Shown one piece after another: positions 8,812-17,574 of a DNA stretch of 64,000 nt. How positions within the stretch are numbered: the stretch's first letter is position 1; each line of letters begins with the position of its first letter. The DNA is taken from positions 2,170,001 through 2,234,000 of the forward strand of contig JBBCIN010000001.1 of the NCBI GenBank assembly GCA_037200885.1, given 5' to 3'. This DNA is from PMG-095 sp037200885 (GTDB lineage: Bacteria; Myxococcota_A; Polyangia; Polyangiales; Polyangiaceae). The translations under genes and the position numbers were made by a program. A model generated the notes under the pieces. That model ran no database searches. It was not told the origin of the DNA and worked only from the letters and a program-made list of their open reading frames with translations.

Positions 8812-9085
8812 GTGCGTCTTGTGTGGATTTTTCCCATCGTTGCGCTCGCTGGCTGCCGCGGAGTCGCCGATGGCGGTGCCGACCCACCGACGCGAGAAGC
8901 ACCGACGCCTGGCTCGCCAACACCTCCGGATTCCGGCTCGGCGGGAAGCGCAGGACATGCCGGTAGCCAGGCGCTGCCTGTGCCAAGCGCCGTCTACACG
9001 GGCGGCGAAACTAGCTTCGCGATCCTCAGCGATGGACGCCTCGCCAGCTGGGGAAGAAATAATTTGAACGCCGCGGGCAGCTCGC
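8812..9085 (+). pseudogene. Truncated RCC1-repeat lipoprotein
   Basis: From GTG 8812 a signal peptide with lipobox VALAGC is followed by a Pro/Gly/Ser linker. A single RCC1/BNR-type strand then follows (AVYTGGETSFAILSDGRLASWGRN). RCC1 lipoproteins of myxobacteria normally carry several such repeats; here the sequence leaves the family after one and runs into a sirtuin-like piece in another frame. I call it a truncated gene. Confidence 0.5.
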
Positions 9086-9110
9086 CGGGATCCAGCCCAA
9101 CGGCGCCCAT

Positions 9111-9340
9111 CGCGCGCCCGCCGAGCTCGAGCGTCAGCTCGACGACGCCTTTTTCCTGTGCACTCAAAACGTCGACTCTTTGCACGAGCTCGCGGGCTCA
9201 CGACGCCTGCTCCATATGCACGGCGAGCTCGCGAAAAGCCGGTGCGAGCGTGGTCACGCCCCGCCGTTCGACGACCGCGCGCTCTATCCAACCCTCGCGG
9301 ATATTCCGCGGTGTGACTGTGGTTACGTGTCTGGTGCCGC
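9111..9340 (+). pseudogene. Internal fragment of Sir2-type NAD-dependent deacylase
   Basis: One frame reads LDDAFFLCTQNVDSLHELAG then LLHMHGELAKSRC. These are the conserved TQNxDxLHxxAG motif and the catalytic-His HGxxxxxxC motif of sirtuins. The N-terminal Rossmann glycine motif and the C-terminal part are missing. Only about 75 codons survive. Confidence 0.55.
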
Positions 9341-9350
9341 GGGCGAATGC

Positions 9351-9378
9351 TTGACAAGGCGAGTCGCTCGGCTATCTT
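9351..9378 (+). promoter_or_regulatory. Sigma-70-type promoter for leuA
   Basis: TTGACA (9351-9356) and TATCTT (9373-9378) are spaced by 16 bp. A start near 9385 would give a leader of about 180 nt before leuA. Confidence 0.5.
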
Positions 9379-9384
9379 CCGTGT

Positions 9385-9564
9385 GCTTGCGCGCTCCGTT
9401 TTGCCTTCCGCTCTCCTCTCCGCGGCTGCTTCTTAGCAGCGCGGGAGAAGTGTGAATCGCCGCAAAACGCAGCGTTTTTCCACTGTCTTCCGCTCCCGCA
9501 ACTCGCCGGAGAGGAAATTGGCGCGCATCGCGATCTCTCCGGCACCCGCCGAATCGAGGTTTCG
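9385..9564 (+). promoter_or_regulatory. Structured leuA 5' leader
   Basis: Two hairpins are visible. One is CCGC(G)GCTGC-TTCTTA-GCAGC-GCGG around 9415-9440. The other is AAAACG-CAG-CGTTTT followed by T residues around 9460-9478, which resembles a short intrinsic terminator. One frame through the first hairpin contains consecutive leucine codons (CTG CTT CTT) and ends in TGA, but no convincing start codon lies inside the predicted transcript. Attenuation is possible but unproven. Confidence 0.3.
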
Positions 9565-11268
9565 ATGTCCTTCAATCCCCAGCGTTACCAAGCCCCTCCG
9601 CGTGTAGACCTGCCCGACCGGCGCTGGCCCGATCGCGCGCTGACACAAGCCCCGACTTGGTGTTCCGTCGATCTACGCGACGGTAACCAGGCACTGCCGG
9701 ACCCGATGGGGCACGAGCGTAAGCGCGCCCTACTCGAGCTCTTGGTGCGCGTTGGTTTCAAGCAGATCGAGCTCGGATTTCCCAGCGCGTCTCAGACGGA
9801 TTTCGACTTCATCCGCTGGGCACTCACTAGCGGCGCGCTCCCTGGGGACGTCGTCCCACAAGTCATCACCCAAGCGCGTGAACCGTTGATCGTGCGCACC
9901 TTCGAGTCGATTGTCGGCGCCCGGCGCGCGATCGTGCATTTGTACAACTCGACCAGCGAGCTGCAGCGCCGCGTCGTGTTCGGAAAATCCAAACGAGAGG
10001 TCTTGGATTTGGCGGTGCACGGCACGCTGCTGATCAAGCGCGAGGCAGCGAAGATGCCTGAAACTCAGGTGATTTTGCAATACTCCCCGGAGAGCTTCAC
10101 CGGTACCGAGCTCGACTATGCGCTCGAGGTTTGCGACGCAGTCGCCGAAGCGTGGGACGCCGGTCCCGACCGGCCGATGATCGTGAACTTGCCGACTACG
10201 GTCGAGATGACGACACCGAACGTGTTTGCCGATCGCATCGAGTGGTTCGAGCGTCACCGCCAGCGACGCGAGCACGTCACGCTCGGCGTTCACTGTCACA
10301 ACGATCGCGGGACGGGCGTCGCGTCGGCAGAGCTCGCGCTGCTGGCCGGCGCTACCCGTATCGAGGGCACGTTGCTCGGCAACGGCGAGCGTTCAGGCAA
10401 CGTCGACATCGTCACCATCGCCATGAATTTGTATTCGCACGGAGTGGAACCCATGTTGTATTTCGATGATCTGCCAGAGGTCGTGCGCGTCGTCGAAGCG
10501 GCGACACGCTTGCCGGTGCACCCTAGGCATCCGTACGCGGGTGAGCTGGTGTTCACGGCATTCAGTGGCTCGCATCAAGACGCCATCCACAAGGGCATGA
10601 AGTATTCGGAAATGAGACCGGGGCAACGCTACGAAGTGCCTTACTTGCCGATCGATCCCGCCGACGTGGGCCGCGCTTATGAGCCGGTGATCCGCATCAA
10701 CAGCCAATCCGGAAAATCCGGCGTGGCACACGTGCTGGAGCGCGACCGTGGCTACCGTGTTCCGCGTCAGTTGGCCATCGAGGTGAGCCAAGCCGTGCAG
10801 GCCGTCGCAGACGCGCGCGGTGACGAGCTATCGGCGCAAGACGTGGGCGAGCTGTTCGAGCGCGAGTACTTCGACGCTCGAGGGCCGTTCGCGCTCGAGA
10901 GCGCCAGTGTCGAACGGCATATCGGCAGCAAAGAATGCGCGGTGTTCGCGCAGCTACTGCTGCGAGGCGAGCGGCGCGAAGTTCGTGGCATCGGCCTTGG
11001 TCCGGTCGAGGCCTTCGTAGCGGCACTGACCACGTTGGCTGGTCAGCCTTGCGAGATCACCGACTACGCCGAGCACGCGATGAGCCCCGGCGCGGCTGCG
11101 TGCGCGGTCGCCTACGTCTCGGTGCGGGTTGGGCAGAGCCAACGCTACGGCGCCGGTCGCCACGAAGATGTCCTTGTCGCCACGTTTCGCGCCATCGTGA
11201 GCGCCTACAATCGCGCCCAGGCCGAGGGCGCTCCGCTCGCCGGGGGCTTGCCGCAGTACCCGCATTGA
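9565..11268 (+). CDS. leuA: 2-isopropylmalate synthase
   Basis: 567 residues, the length of the LeuA type 2 family. The TIM-barrel domain carries CSVDLRDGNQALPDPM (catalytic Arg-Asp near 36-38). The metal-binding HCHNDRGTG motif lies near residue 240, and IEGTLLGNGERSGNVD completes the active site. The C-terminal ~120 residues form the leucine-binding regulatory domain. It catalyses acetyl-CoA plus 2-oxoisovalerate to 2-isopropylmalate, the first committed step of leucine synthesis. No other leu genes are nearby. Confidence 0.93.
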   Translation: MSFNPQRYQAPPRVDLPDRRWPDRALTQAPTWCSVDLRDGNQALPDPMGHERKRALLELLVRVGFKQIELGFPSASQTDFDFIRWALTSGALPGDVVPQVITQAREPLIVRTFESIVGARRAIVHLYNSTSELQRRVVFGKSKREVLDLAVHGTLLIKREAAKMPETQVILQYSPESFTGTELDYALEVCDAVAEAWDAGPDRPMIVNLPTTVEMTTPNVFADRIEWFERHRQRREHVTLGVHCHNDRGTGVASAELALLAGATRIEGTLLGNGERSGNVDIVTIAMNLYSHGVEPMLYFDDLPEVVRVVEAATRLPVHPRHPYAGELVFTAFSGSHQDAIHKGMKYSEMRPGQRYEVPYLPIDPADVGRAYEPVIRINSQSGKSGVAHVLERDRGYRVPRQLAIEVSQAVQAVADARGDELSAQDVGELFEREYFDARGPFALESASVERHIGSKECAVFAQLLLRGERREVRGIGLGPVEAFVAALTTLAGQPCEITDYAEHAMSPGAAACAVAYVSVRVGQSQRYGAGRHEDVLVATFRAIVSAYNRAQAEGAPLAGGLPQYPH

Positions 11269-11289
11269 TCGCGTGCCTCGGCTATCGGT

Positions 11290-11585
11290 CTGTCGCTGAT
11301 ACCGATCGCTGTGCGGGCACGGGAACGATGGCCGATATGTGCCAGCCTTCCGGGTCCGGATCGCGAACTCGTTGACAAGGAAGGTGAAGACCGCCGCCTC
11401 CCGGCCAGCCGCACCGGCGGTGATGCGCGTCGGCGCGTAGATATGCACGACGTCGGGGCCGATGGGCATGATCCGGATCGACGCCTCGTAGCGTTCGAAG
11501 CGCCAGGTCCCAGTGGCAATACGTCACGATCTTTCCCTCGATCCTAGACGTCGGCGCTGTCATTTCGGGGATCTTCATTCCCAAA
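11290..11585 (-). pseudogene. SnoaL/NTF2-like protein, frameshifted
   Basis: The pieces KIVTYCHWDLA, RIMPIGPDVVHIYAPTRITA, AAVFTFLVNEFAIRT and PEGWHISAIVPVP follow in order on the minus strand but in different frames. Together they resemble a small NTF2-fold (SnoaL/DUF4440-like) protein with its terminal strand (W.I...). At least two frame changes are needed to join them. Confidence 0.45.
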
Positions 11586-11609
11586 AGCTAAAGACCTGGT
11601 GACCGTGCG

Positions 11610-12896
11610 ATGCTGCCGCCCGTGAGGCGTCAATGGCTGTTCGTGGTTCTCGTCGGTGCCGCTCTCTCTTGCCGGCCCGGCGCGGCCTCGTCGGCCGCAG
11701 CACCGTCGCTAGCTCCGGCGAGCGCTGTGCCGCTCGATCGGGAGCTGTTCGCAGTCGGACAGGCCGAGGTACCCGCGGCCCTGCGCGACCTCGAAGAGCT
11801 CGTGAACATCGATAGCGGGACCGGCGATGCCGACGGCCTCGCGAAGGTCAGTGCGCTTCTCGTAGCGCGCTTGAATGAACTCGGCGCCCGCGTGGACACG
11901 ACGTCCGCCGCACCGTCAGTTGGCACCACGATTACGGGCACTCTGCGCGGCTCGGGCACACGCGACCTGCTGTTGATGATTCACTTCGATACGGTGTTTG
12001 CTCCGGGCGAGGCCAAACGCCGGCCATTCCGGCGCGAGGGCACACGCCTGTTCGGCCCGGGTGTTGCTGACGCGAAGGGCGGAGCCGTCATCATTTTGCA
12101 CGCGCTTGCCATCGCGAAGCGACGCGGCCTCACGGGTTATCGCACGCTGAGCGTGCTGTTCAGTCCGGACGAGGAGAAGGGCTCGGCCGGCTCTCGCGAC
12201 GCGATTGGCAGGCTCGCCAGCAGTCAGGACTATGTGCTTTCCTATGAGCCGCCAGACGGCGAGCGCGTGATCGTCGCCACGAACGGGATCGGTCAAGTCG
12301 AGCTGACCGTGAAAGGGCGCTCCGCCCACGCCGGCGCGGCGCCAGAGCAAGGTCGCAATGCTGCGCTCGAGCTCGCACACCAAGTCTTGCGGCTCGACCA
12401 TCTCGGTGAGCCGGCGAAGGGCACCACCGTCAACTGGACCGTGCTCGCCAGCGGGGAGCGAAGCAACATCATTCCCGATCTAGCCCGCGCTACGGCCGAT
12501 CTGCGCTACTCCGATCCGAGCGAGCTCAGCCGTGTGGAGCACGACGCGCAGCAACTCAGCCGCGAACACCTGGTGCCCGACACGCAAGTGAGCGTCGCCG
12601 TGATCGATCGCCGTCCGCCCTTCACGAAGAATCCGGCCAGCGAGCACCTGGCCGCGCTCGCGACGCGGGTCTATCTCGGCCTCGGTCGTGAGCTCGGCAC
12701 CGTCGCGGCGCGGTACGGAACGGACGCGGGCTTCGCCTACCGAGCCGGCCAGGCAAGGCCTGCCGTGCTCGAAGGGCTGGGTATCGTGGGCGGCGGCCTT
12801 CACACGTCCGATGAATGGGCGGACACGGACAGCATCGCCCCCCGCCTATACCTGACGCTCAAGCTCATCGAGCTGCTGGGCAACGCGCCGGATTAG
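11610..12896 (+). CDS. Secreted M20 metallopeptidase (glutamate carboxypeptidase-like)
   Basis: 428 residues. The N-terminus has a signal peptide ending ALSC, consistent with lipidation. M20 metal ligands are seen in MIHFDTVFAPG (His/Asp), GPGVADAKGG (bridging Asp), SPDEEKGSAGS (catalytic Glu pair) and the C-terminal GGGLHTSDEW (His). The dimerisation/lid domain (GQVELTVKGRSAHAGAAPE) lies in the middle. Members such as carboxypeptidase G2 remove C-terminal glutamate from folates or peptides; the true substrate is unknown. Its location is presumably extracytoplasmic. Confidence 0.88.
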   Translation: MLPPVRRQWLFVVLVGAALSCRPGAASSAAAPSLAPASAVPLDRELFAVGQAEVPAALRDLEELVNIDSGTGDADGLAKVSALLVARLNELGARVDTTSAAPSVGTTITGTLRGSGTRDLLLMIHFDTVFAPGEAKRRPFRREGTRLFGPGVADAKGGAVIILHALAIAKRRGLTGYRTLSVLFSPDEEKGSAGSRDAIGRLASSQDYVLSYEPPDGERVIVATNGIGQVELTVKGRSAHAGAAPEQGRNAALELAHQVLRLDHLGEPAKGTTVNWTVLASGERSNIIPDLARATADLRYSDPSELSRVEHDAQQLSREHLVPDTQVSVAVIDRRPPFTKNPASEHLAALATRVYLGLGRELGTVAARYGTDAGFAYRAGQARPAVLEGLGIVGGGLHTSDEWADTDSIAPRLYLTLKLIELLGNAPD

Positions 12897-12979
12897 AGAC
12901 AACGAAGCTGGCATTGCCGCGCAGAGTGAGTAGGACAGGAATATGGGCTGAGGCCGAGCATCGGCACCACAGTGCGCCT

Positions 12980-13621
12980 TCACGGAGCGCCTCCGCTCCG
13001 CGGCGCGCGATGTCTCCGCGCCTCGCACTTTGGGCGCGGGGCGGTAGCCAGCGCCCGGAGAGCGATCCGCGCCACGCTAACGAGCTGCGAGGGCGAGCTC
13101 CCCGCCTCGGCTCCGACCTTCATCCCGCACAGGGTGAGGCCGAGGTATCGCGCCAACTCGCGAGGAACCAGCGTTGCATCGACTTCGCCCGCGGCGACCG
13201 CTGCGCGTACCTGACGCTCGAACGCCTTTTCTAGCAGCACCCCGAACTCGTCGTGGATCGTGGTCACCTCGGGATCCGAGCGTCCGAACTCGCAGATCGA
13301 ATTGACTCCCAGGCAAGAAGAGGTGCCCAGGCGCAGCGGATTGCGCGCGAAGTCCAAGAGCACAGCCTCGATGCCCACCAGCGGCGAACCGGCGCTCTCC
13401 ATCAGCTGAACCACGCTGGCCAGGCTCGTCGAGCAGTATTCGCGTAGCGCCGACAGATAGAGGCTCCGCTTGTCCCCGAACGTGTCGTACATGCTCTGGC
13501 GACCGATCCCCATCGCCTGGAGGAGGTCGTCGGTAGACGTGCCTTCGAAGCCGCGCGCCGCGAAGGTTACGATGGCGGTTTTCAACGCTGCAGTCCGGTC
13601 GAACTCCTTGCCGCGTGACAT
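12980..13621 (-). CDS. TetR-family repressor
   Basis: 213 residues. The N-terminal TetR helix-turn-helix is clear (ALKTAIVTFAARGFEGTSTDDLL, then GIGRQSMYDTFGDKRSLY). A helical ligand domain follows with SSCLGVNSICEFG, close to the YP_-type TetR_C that controls SDR genes. It is divergent from the SDR at 13712. Two palindromes in the 90-bp intergenic region are its probable operators. Confidence 0.88.
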   Translation of the reverse strand: MSRGKEFDRTAALKTAIVTFAARGFEGTSTDDLLQAMGIGRQSMYDTFGDKRSLYLSALREYCSTSLASVVQLMESAGSPLVGIEAVLLDFARNPLRLGTSSCLGVNSICEFGRSDPEVTTIHDEFGVLLEKAFERQVRAAVAAGEVDATLVPRELARYLGLTLCGMKVGAEAGSSPSQLVSVARIALRALATAPRPKCEARRHRAPRSGGAP

Positions 13622-13653
13622 CGACCCAATCTAGCACGAACAAATGTCGATTT

Positions 13654-13692
13654 TGGACATATCAGTCCAATTTATTTGGACAGTTTAGTCCA
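13654..13692. promoter_or_regulatory. Tandem palindromic operator for TetR/SDR pair
   Basis: Two perfect palindromes share the half-site TGGAC: TGGACATATCAGTCCA (13654-13669) and TGGACAGTTTAGTCCA (13677-13692). Their centres are 23 bp apart. The second extends to ATTTGGAC...GTCCAAAT. They lie between divergent TetR and SDR genes, so autoregulated repression of both is the natural reading. Confidence 0.75.
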
Positions 13693-13711
13693 AATCGGAC
13701 AGTCTCTGCGA

Positions 13712-14473
13712 ATGAGGCAAAGACTTCGTGACAAAACAGCGCTGGTGACCGGCGCAACCAGCAACCTTGGCAAAGCGATCGCGCTCGCTTACGGACGCGA
13801 GGGAGCGCACGTGGTGGTGCACGGACGTGACGAGCAGCGCGCGCTCGAGGTCGTCGAGACGATCCGAAGCGCGGGCGGCAGGGCCGATTTCGTGCTGGGC
13901 GATCTGGACGGCAGCGCCGGCGGAGCCAAGCAGCTCGCTGACCGCGCCGCCGCCTTGCTGCGCGGCCGCATCGACGTGCTCGTGAACAACGCCGGCATCT
14001 TCCCTGCCACGACCACCACTACCACCGACGAGGCCACGTTCGACCGCGTCATGGCAGTGAACGTCAAGGCCCCGTACTTCCTGACCGCCGCCATTGCCCC
14101 TGGCATGGTCGAGCGCGGCGCTGGTGTGATCGTCAACATGGGTTCCTGGATCGTCCGCCTGGGTCTCCCCATCGGAACCGTCTACAGCGCGAGCAAGGGC
14201 GCTCTCGAAACGCTGACTCGCGTGTGGTCGGCCGAGTTCGGACCCCGAGGTGTCCGAGTCGTCGGTATTTCACCGGGCGTCATGCTCGAGAACCTGCCGG
14301 ACGATCACCCGGCGGCAGCAATGATGCGCGGCACGCCGGCTGGCAAGCCTGGGCCGGCCTCCGCGATCGCCGATGCCGCGGTATTCCTAGCCAGCGACGA
14401 GGCGGCGTTCGTGCACGGCACGATCCTCGACGTCGATGGTGGGCGAACGAGTGTTGCTGTCATCGCCAGCTGA
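13712..14473 (+). CDS. SDR-family oxidoreductase
   Basis: 253 residues from ATG 13712; an earlier in-frame start would lie inside the operator. The cofactor motif TGATSNLG replaces the usual TGxxxGIG. NNAG lies near residue 90, the catalytic Ser in GSWIVRLGLP, and YSASK follows. The C-terminus shows DVDGGRTSVAVIAS. It is likely NAD(P)-dependent and controlled by the divergent TetR. The substrate is unknown. Confidence 0.85.
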   Translation: MRQRLRDKTALVTGATSNLGKAIALAYGREGAHVVVHGRDEQRALEVVETIRSAGGRADFVLGDLDGSAGGAKQLADRAAALLRGRIDVLVNNAGIFPATTTTTTDEATFDRVMAVNVKAPYFLTAAIAPGMVERGAGVIVNMGSWIVRLGLPIGTVYSASKGALETLTRVWSAEFGPRGVRVVGISPGVMLENLPDDHPAAAMMRGTPAGKPGPASAIADAAVFLASDEAAFVHGTILDVDGGRTSVAVIAS

Positions 14474-14592
14474 AGCGCCTGACTGCGGCTACGCCGGCGG
14501 GCCGTCGCGACTCGCCTCGTCTAGAGGCGCAACAGCATTGAACCCTGGGCATTCATCCGGGCGGTTCAGCGGTGCGCGCCGATTCCTATTCG

Positions 14593-14906
14593 AGTTCAGC
14601 TTCCCTTCCGAGTGCGAAGGCTAGGGACGGCTTCGCAGGTGCAGTCGATGCAGCCATGCTCGGCGCACGTCCCGCAGGAGCGCGCGACTTGCTTTCGGAG
14701 AGCGTCACGGGCGCGAAAGATCCTCACGCCCGCGTTGCTCGCCGAGATTTCGCTGCGTCAGCGTAGTCCTTGACCGCTACGCCTTCGACCTCAATGCGAC
14801 GTAAGGCGTCGGCGTACTCCGACTTGAGGGTATCGGCGAGTCGTAAGACGCAGGCGTACTCGACGTTCGGGGCGCTGGTCGAACTCGCCGCGAAGGATCT
14901 CGACAC
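14593..14906 (-). pseudogene. ECF sigma factor, C-terminal region 4 remnant
   Basis: On the minus strand one frame gives ADTLKSEYADALRRIEVEGV, then VKDYADA. After a one-base shift another frame gives EISASNAGVRIFRARDALRK followed by CGTCAEHGCIDCTC. The first and second parts are the sigma-4 helix-turn-helix. The Cys-rich tail is characteristic of a group of ECF sigma factors common in Myxococcota. Region 2 is absent, so this is a truncated and frameshifted gene. The 14907-15280 stretch shows no gene I can name. Confidence 0.6.
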
Positions 14907-15279
14907 GGGCAGCGGTGCCTACGCCTTCACCGGCAATGAGTCAGCTCCGGACTTCGCAAACAGCCCGACGTTTGCCCAACACACGCTGAACCCCGAGTTT
15001 CTTTCGCGCATTGCCACCCTGAACGCAGGAGCGCCGGACGCAATCTTCGAGCTCTCGAAGAAGCGACCGGTGACTTCGGGTGGGCTCGAGCGCTGGCGCG
15101 AGCATCGCCGATGGCTTCTGCATGTTCGCACAAGATGCGCGCGGTGGCAGCGTGACCCTGTCCGCACCCTCACGGCATGTGCTGGCTCCTGCGCCGCGCG
15201 TCCGCGGTGTCTGGCAGCGTGTCGGGCTCCATGTGGTGGCCGTTGGCAGCGGGCTCCGGACCGAGTTGATCCAGCGTGC

Positions 15280-15612
15280 TCGGGTTGGACCCCGGCACAA
15301 GGTAGCCAAGGGATTGCTCGCTGACACCTACGAGCAGCTCGGCTACCAAGCTGAATCCGGGCCGTGGCGCTCCGTGTACCTTCAGGGTGCGTACGAACTC
15401 CGGCACGGGACGCCCTCGGCGGGGGGCATCGATACCGCGAGTCCGGACACCATCCGTGCAATGTCGCCCCGAAATGCTGTTCGAGTCCTGGGGCGTGCGA
15501 ATCAACGCCGAGAAGGCTGCCGGAAGACACCTTTCGCTGGTGTTCTCGTTCAGCGACTTGAAGAAGAGTTACTCGATCGTGATCGAAAACGGCGTTCCAA
15601 CGGCTTCGACTG
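15280..15612 (+). pseudogene. Alkylsulfatase C-terminal remnant
   Basis: HKVAKGLLADTYEQLGYQAE followed by GPWRSVYLQGAYELRHG matches the dimerisation domain of SdsA1/BDS1-type alkylsulfatases. In the next frame MLFESWGVRINAEKAAGRHL then VFSFSDLKKSYSIVIENGV matches their SCP2-like C-terminal domain. The metallo-beta-lactamase domain is missing, and the reading frame changes near 15470. The sequence then runs directly into a Gly-rich lipoprotein tail. Confidence 0.6.
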
Positions 15613-15637
15613 GTCGCGAGCGCGTCCTACGAATCTC

Positions 15638-16034
15638 AACCTTCCCACGCGCCGGGCAGCGGGGCGCCAATAAAAGGGGTGGCGCGACAAGTACGGGCGG
15701 CGGGAGTACGACCGGAGGTGCAGGGACTGGCGGCGGGAGTGCGACCGGAGGCGCCGGGACCGGCGGGACCACGGCCGGAACGGGCGGCGCGCCGAGTGGT
15801 GGCTCCGGGGGAGTTCCCAGCGGCGGCGACTCCAACGACTCGGGCGGGATTGGTGGGGGCGCTAGCAATGGCGGAGGAGGAGATCAGGGCGACGGCGGGG
15901 GGCAAGGCAATCCGCGTTGCGTCGGCTCGGTCAGGTCGGGCGATGCGCCCTGCGCGAAGGACGCCTCGTGCCTCAATGACCTCGGTCAATACTGCTTCTG
16001 CAGCGAGGGGGTCTGGGCCTGCGGAAGTATCTGA
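15638..16034 (+). pseudogene. N-terminally truncated Gly/Thr-rich lipoprotein
   Basis: The last ~125 codons (GGATSTGG repeats, then CVGSVRSGDAPCAKDASCLN and DLGQYCFCSEGVWACGSI) are a close paralogue of the intact lipoprotein at 28243-28713. Nucleotide similarity begins near 15638; upstream the signal peptide is replaced by the alkylsulfatase remnant. The frame stays open across the junction, so a chimeric protein could in principle be made, but there is no secretion signal. Confidence 0.55.
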
Positions 16035-16064
16035 GGCGGATCGCCGAGCAAAAGTACACCCAGC

Positions 16065-16847
16065 CTAGGCGGTGGGTACCGTCCCGCCGTCGATGACGTA
16101 CTCGGTCCCCGTGATGGAGCCCGCCTTGGGCGACACGACGAACGCGATCAGGTCGGCTACCTCGCGTGGCTTTGCGGGTCGACCGATCGGGATGCCTCCC
16201 AAGCCGCGCATGATGATCTCCTTGCCGCCCTCATAGTCGGTGCCTGCGCCGATCGCGAGGCGCTCGGCGTATGCTACGGCAGCTTCGGTCTCGACCCAGC
16301 CTGGTGCGACCCGGACAACGCGCACGCCCTTTGGGCTCACCTCCTTCGACAGTGACTTGCTGTACGTTGCCAGCGCCGCTTTTGCGGCTGCGTACGCCGT
16401 CGTCGATTCCGGCAACGGCAGCGCGTGTTGGATGGACGTGACGTGCACGATGACGCCCGAGCCTTGCGCCAGCATTGACGGTAAAAGTGCTCGATCGAGC
16501 CGCACCGCGGGCATCAGGTTGAGGTCGAGCTCCTTGCGCCATTGCTCGTCCGTGAGTGCAGCGAAGCCACCCGGAGGCGCACTCGAGCCGCCAATGACAT
16601 TCACTAGCACGTCGATGCCCCCAAGATGCGCGAGTGTCTGGTCAACCACGAGCGCGCAACCCGCCGCAGTGCTGACGTCGGCTGCAATGTAACGCACTCC
16701 CGTCGATGCGTAGCTCGGCGCGTGCCGAGCCGTCGCGACGACTTTGGCCCCTGCCTCATGCAGCGCGGTCACAACCGCGGCACCGATGCCCTTGGTCCCG
16801 CCTGTAACGAGTGCGCGGCGACCCCTTAGTTCGAGATCGAAGCTCAC
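16065..16847 (-). CDS. SDR-family oxidoreductase
   Basis: 260 residues from GTG 16847, which begins just before the first beta strand (LRGRRALVTGGTKGIG). It shows NVIGG at the NNAG position, the catalytic Ser in HVTSIQHALPLP, YAAAK, and GTEYVIDGGTVPTA at the end. A longer upstream frame exists but adds non-homologous residues. Divergent from it is a broken HxlR regulator, which probably once controlled it. Confidence 0.85.
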   Translation of the reverse strand: MSFDLELRGRRALVTGGTKGIGAAVVTALHEAGAKVVATARHAPSYASTGVRYIAADVSTAAGCALVVDQTLAHLGGIDVLVNVIGGSSAPPGGFAALTDEQWRKELDLNLMPAVRLDRALLPSMLAQGSGVIVHVTSIQHALPLPESTTAYAAAKAALATYSKSLSKEVSPKGVRVVRVAPGWVETEAAVAYAERLAIGAGTDYEGGKEIIMRGLGGIPIGRPAKPREVADLIAFVVSPKAGSITGTEYVIDGGTVPTA

Positions 16848-17044
16848 GGTGCAATCTCCAGCTGGGCAATTAGGCCCTCCCTGTGTGTCACGCCAAAATG
16901 AAGGTTGACGGGACCGTGGTTCGCCAAATAGCGCGCGACCGGCGCCCGCAATGGGGGGGTCCCCGTGTCGTTCGTTTGCATCCCCATTCCATAGGGAGCA
17001 GGATCGGGCCCGCAAGAACGCACGAGAAGGTTGGGAACATACCT

Positions 17045-17399
17045 TTGGGTAAGCATGACCATCACACGCCGTCCTCCGCGGCGAGTGGCATCGAGGATGC
17101 CATAAAGATGCTCGAGGGCCGCTGGAAACTCGTGATCCTCTTTCACCTATTCGGGCGGCAAGACACTTCGCTTCTCGGACCTCGAGCGCTCCATCCCGGC
17201 CATCTCGCAGAAGATGCTGGGCCAGCAGCTTCGACAACTCGAGCGGGACGGCATCGTATTGCGCACCGTACACGCGCAAGTGCCACCCAAGGTCGAGTAC
17301 CACCTCACCGAATGGGGGCAATCGCTCTGCCCTGCACTTGATGAACTGCTGACGTGGGCCGGGAGGGCGCCCGCGTCATCGCGACCCGCAGGTCAGTGA
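17045..17399 (+). pseudogene. HxlR-family regulator with a one-base frameshift
   Basis: One frame gives IEDAIKMLEGRWKLVILFHL, the start of the HxlR winged helix. The +1 frame continues KTLRFSDLERSIPAISQKML, QQLRQLERDGIVLRT and PPKVEYHLTEWGQSL. Removing one G in the GGG run near 17153 restores a single ~115-codon gene. The start is uncertain (TTG 17045 is one option). It is either a recent knock-out or a sequencing error; the protein is otherwise intact. It is divergent from the SDR at 16847. Confidence 0.7.
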
Positions 17400-17574
17400 G
17401 GCACGATGTCCAAGCTGGTCTAGGTGTAGAGGCCTGCAACTGTGACAACATATTGGGACATTGCGTCACGCGCCGGACTTGAAATTAACTATTCGAAATT
17501 CGATAACTCCATTAGTGTTTGATGCGGAGGCGACCCATCGGAATGCCTGAGCCGCTTCCCTGGTTACGGTTCCG

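Noticed and set aside
9381..9455. Leucine leader peptide starting at GTG 9381
   Set aside because: The predicted transcription start (about 9385) lies after this codon and there is no ribosome-binding site; kept only as a possible attenuator feature.
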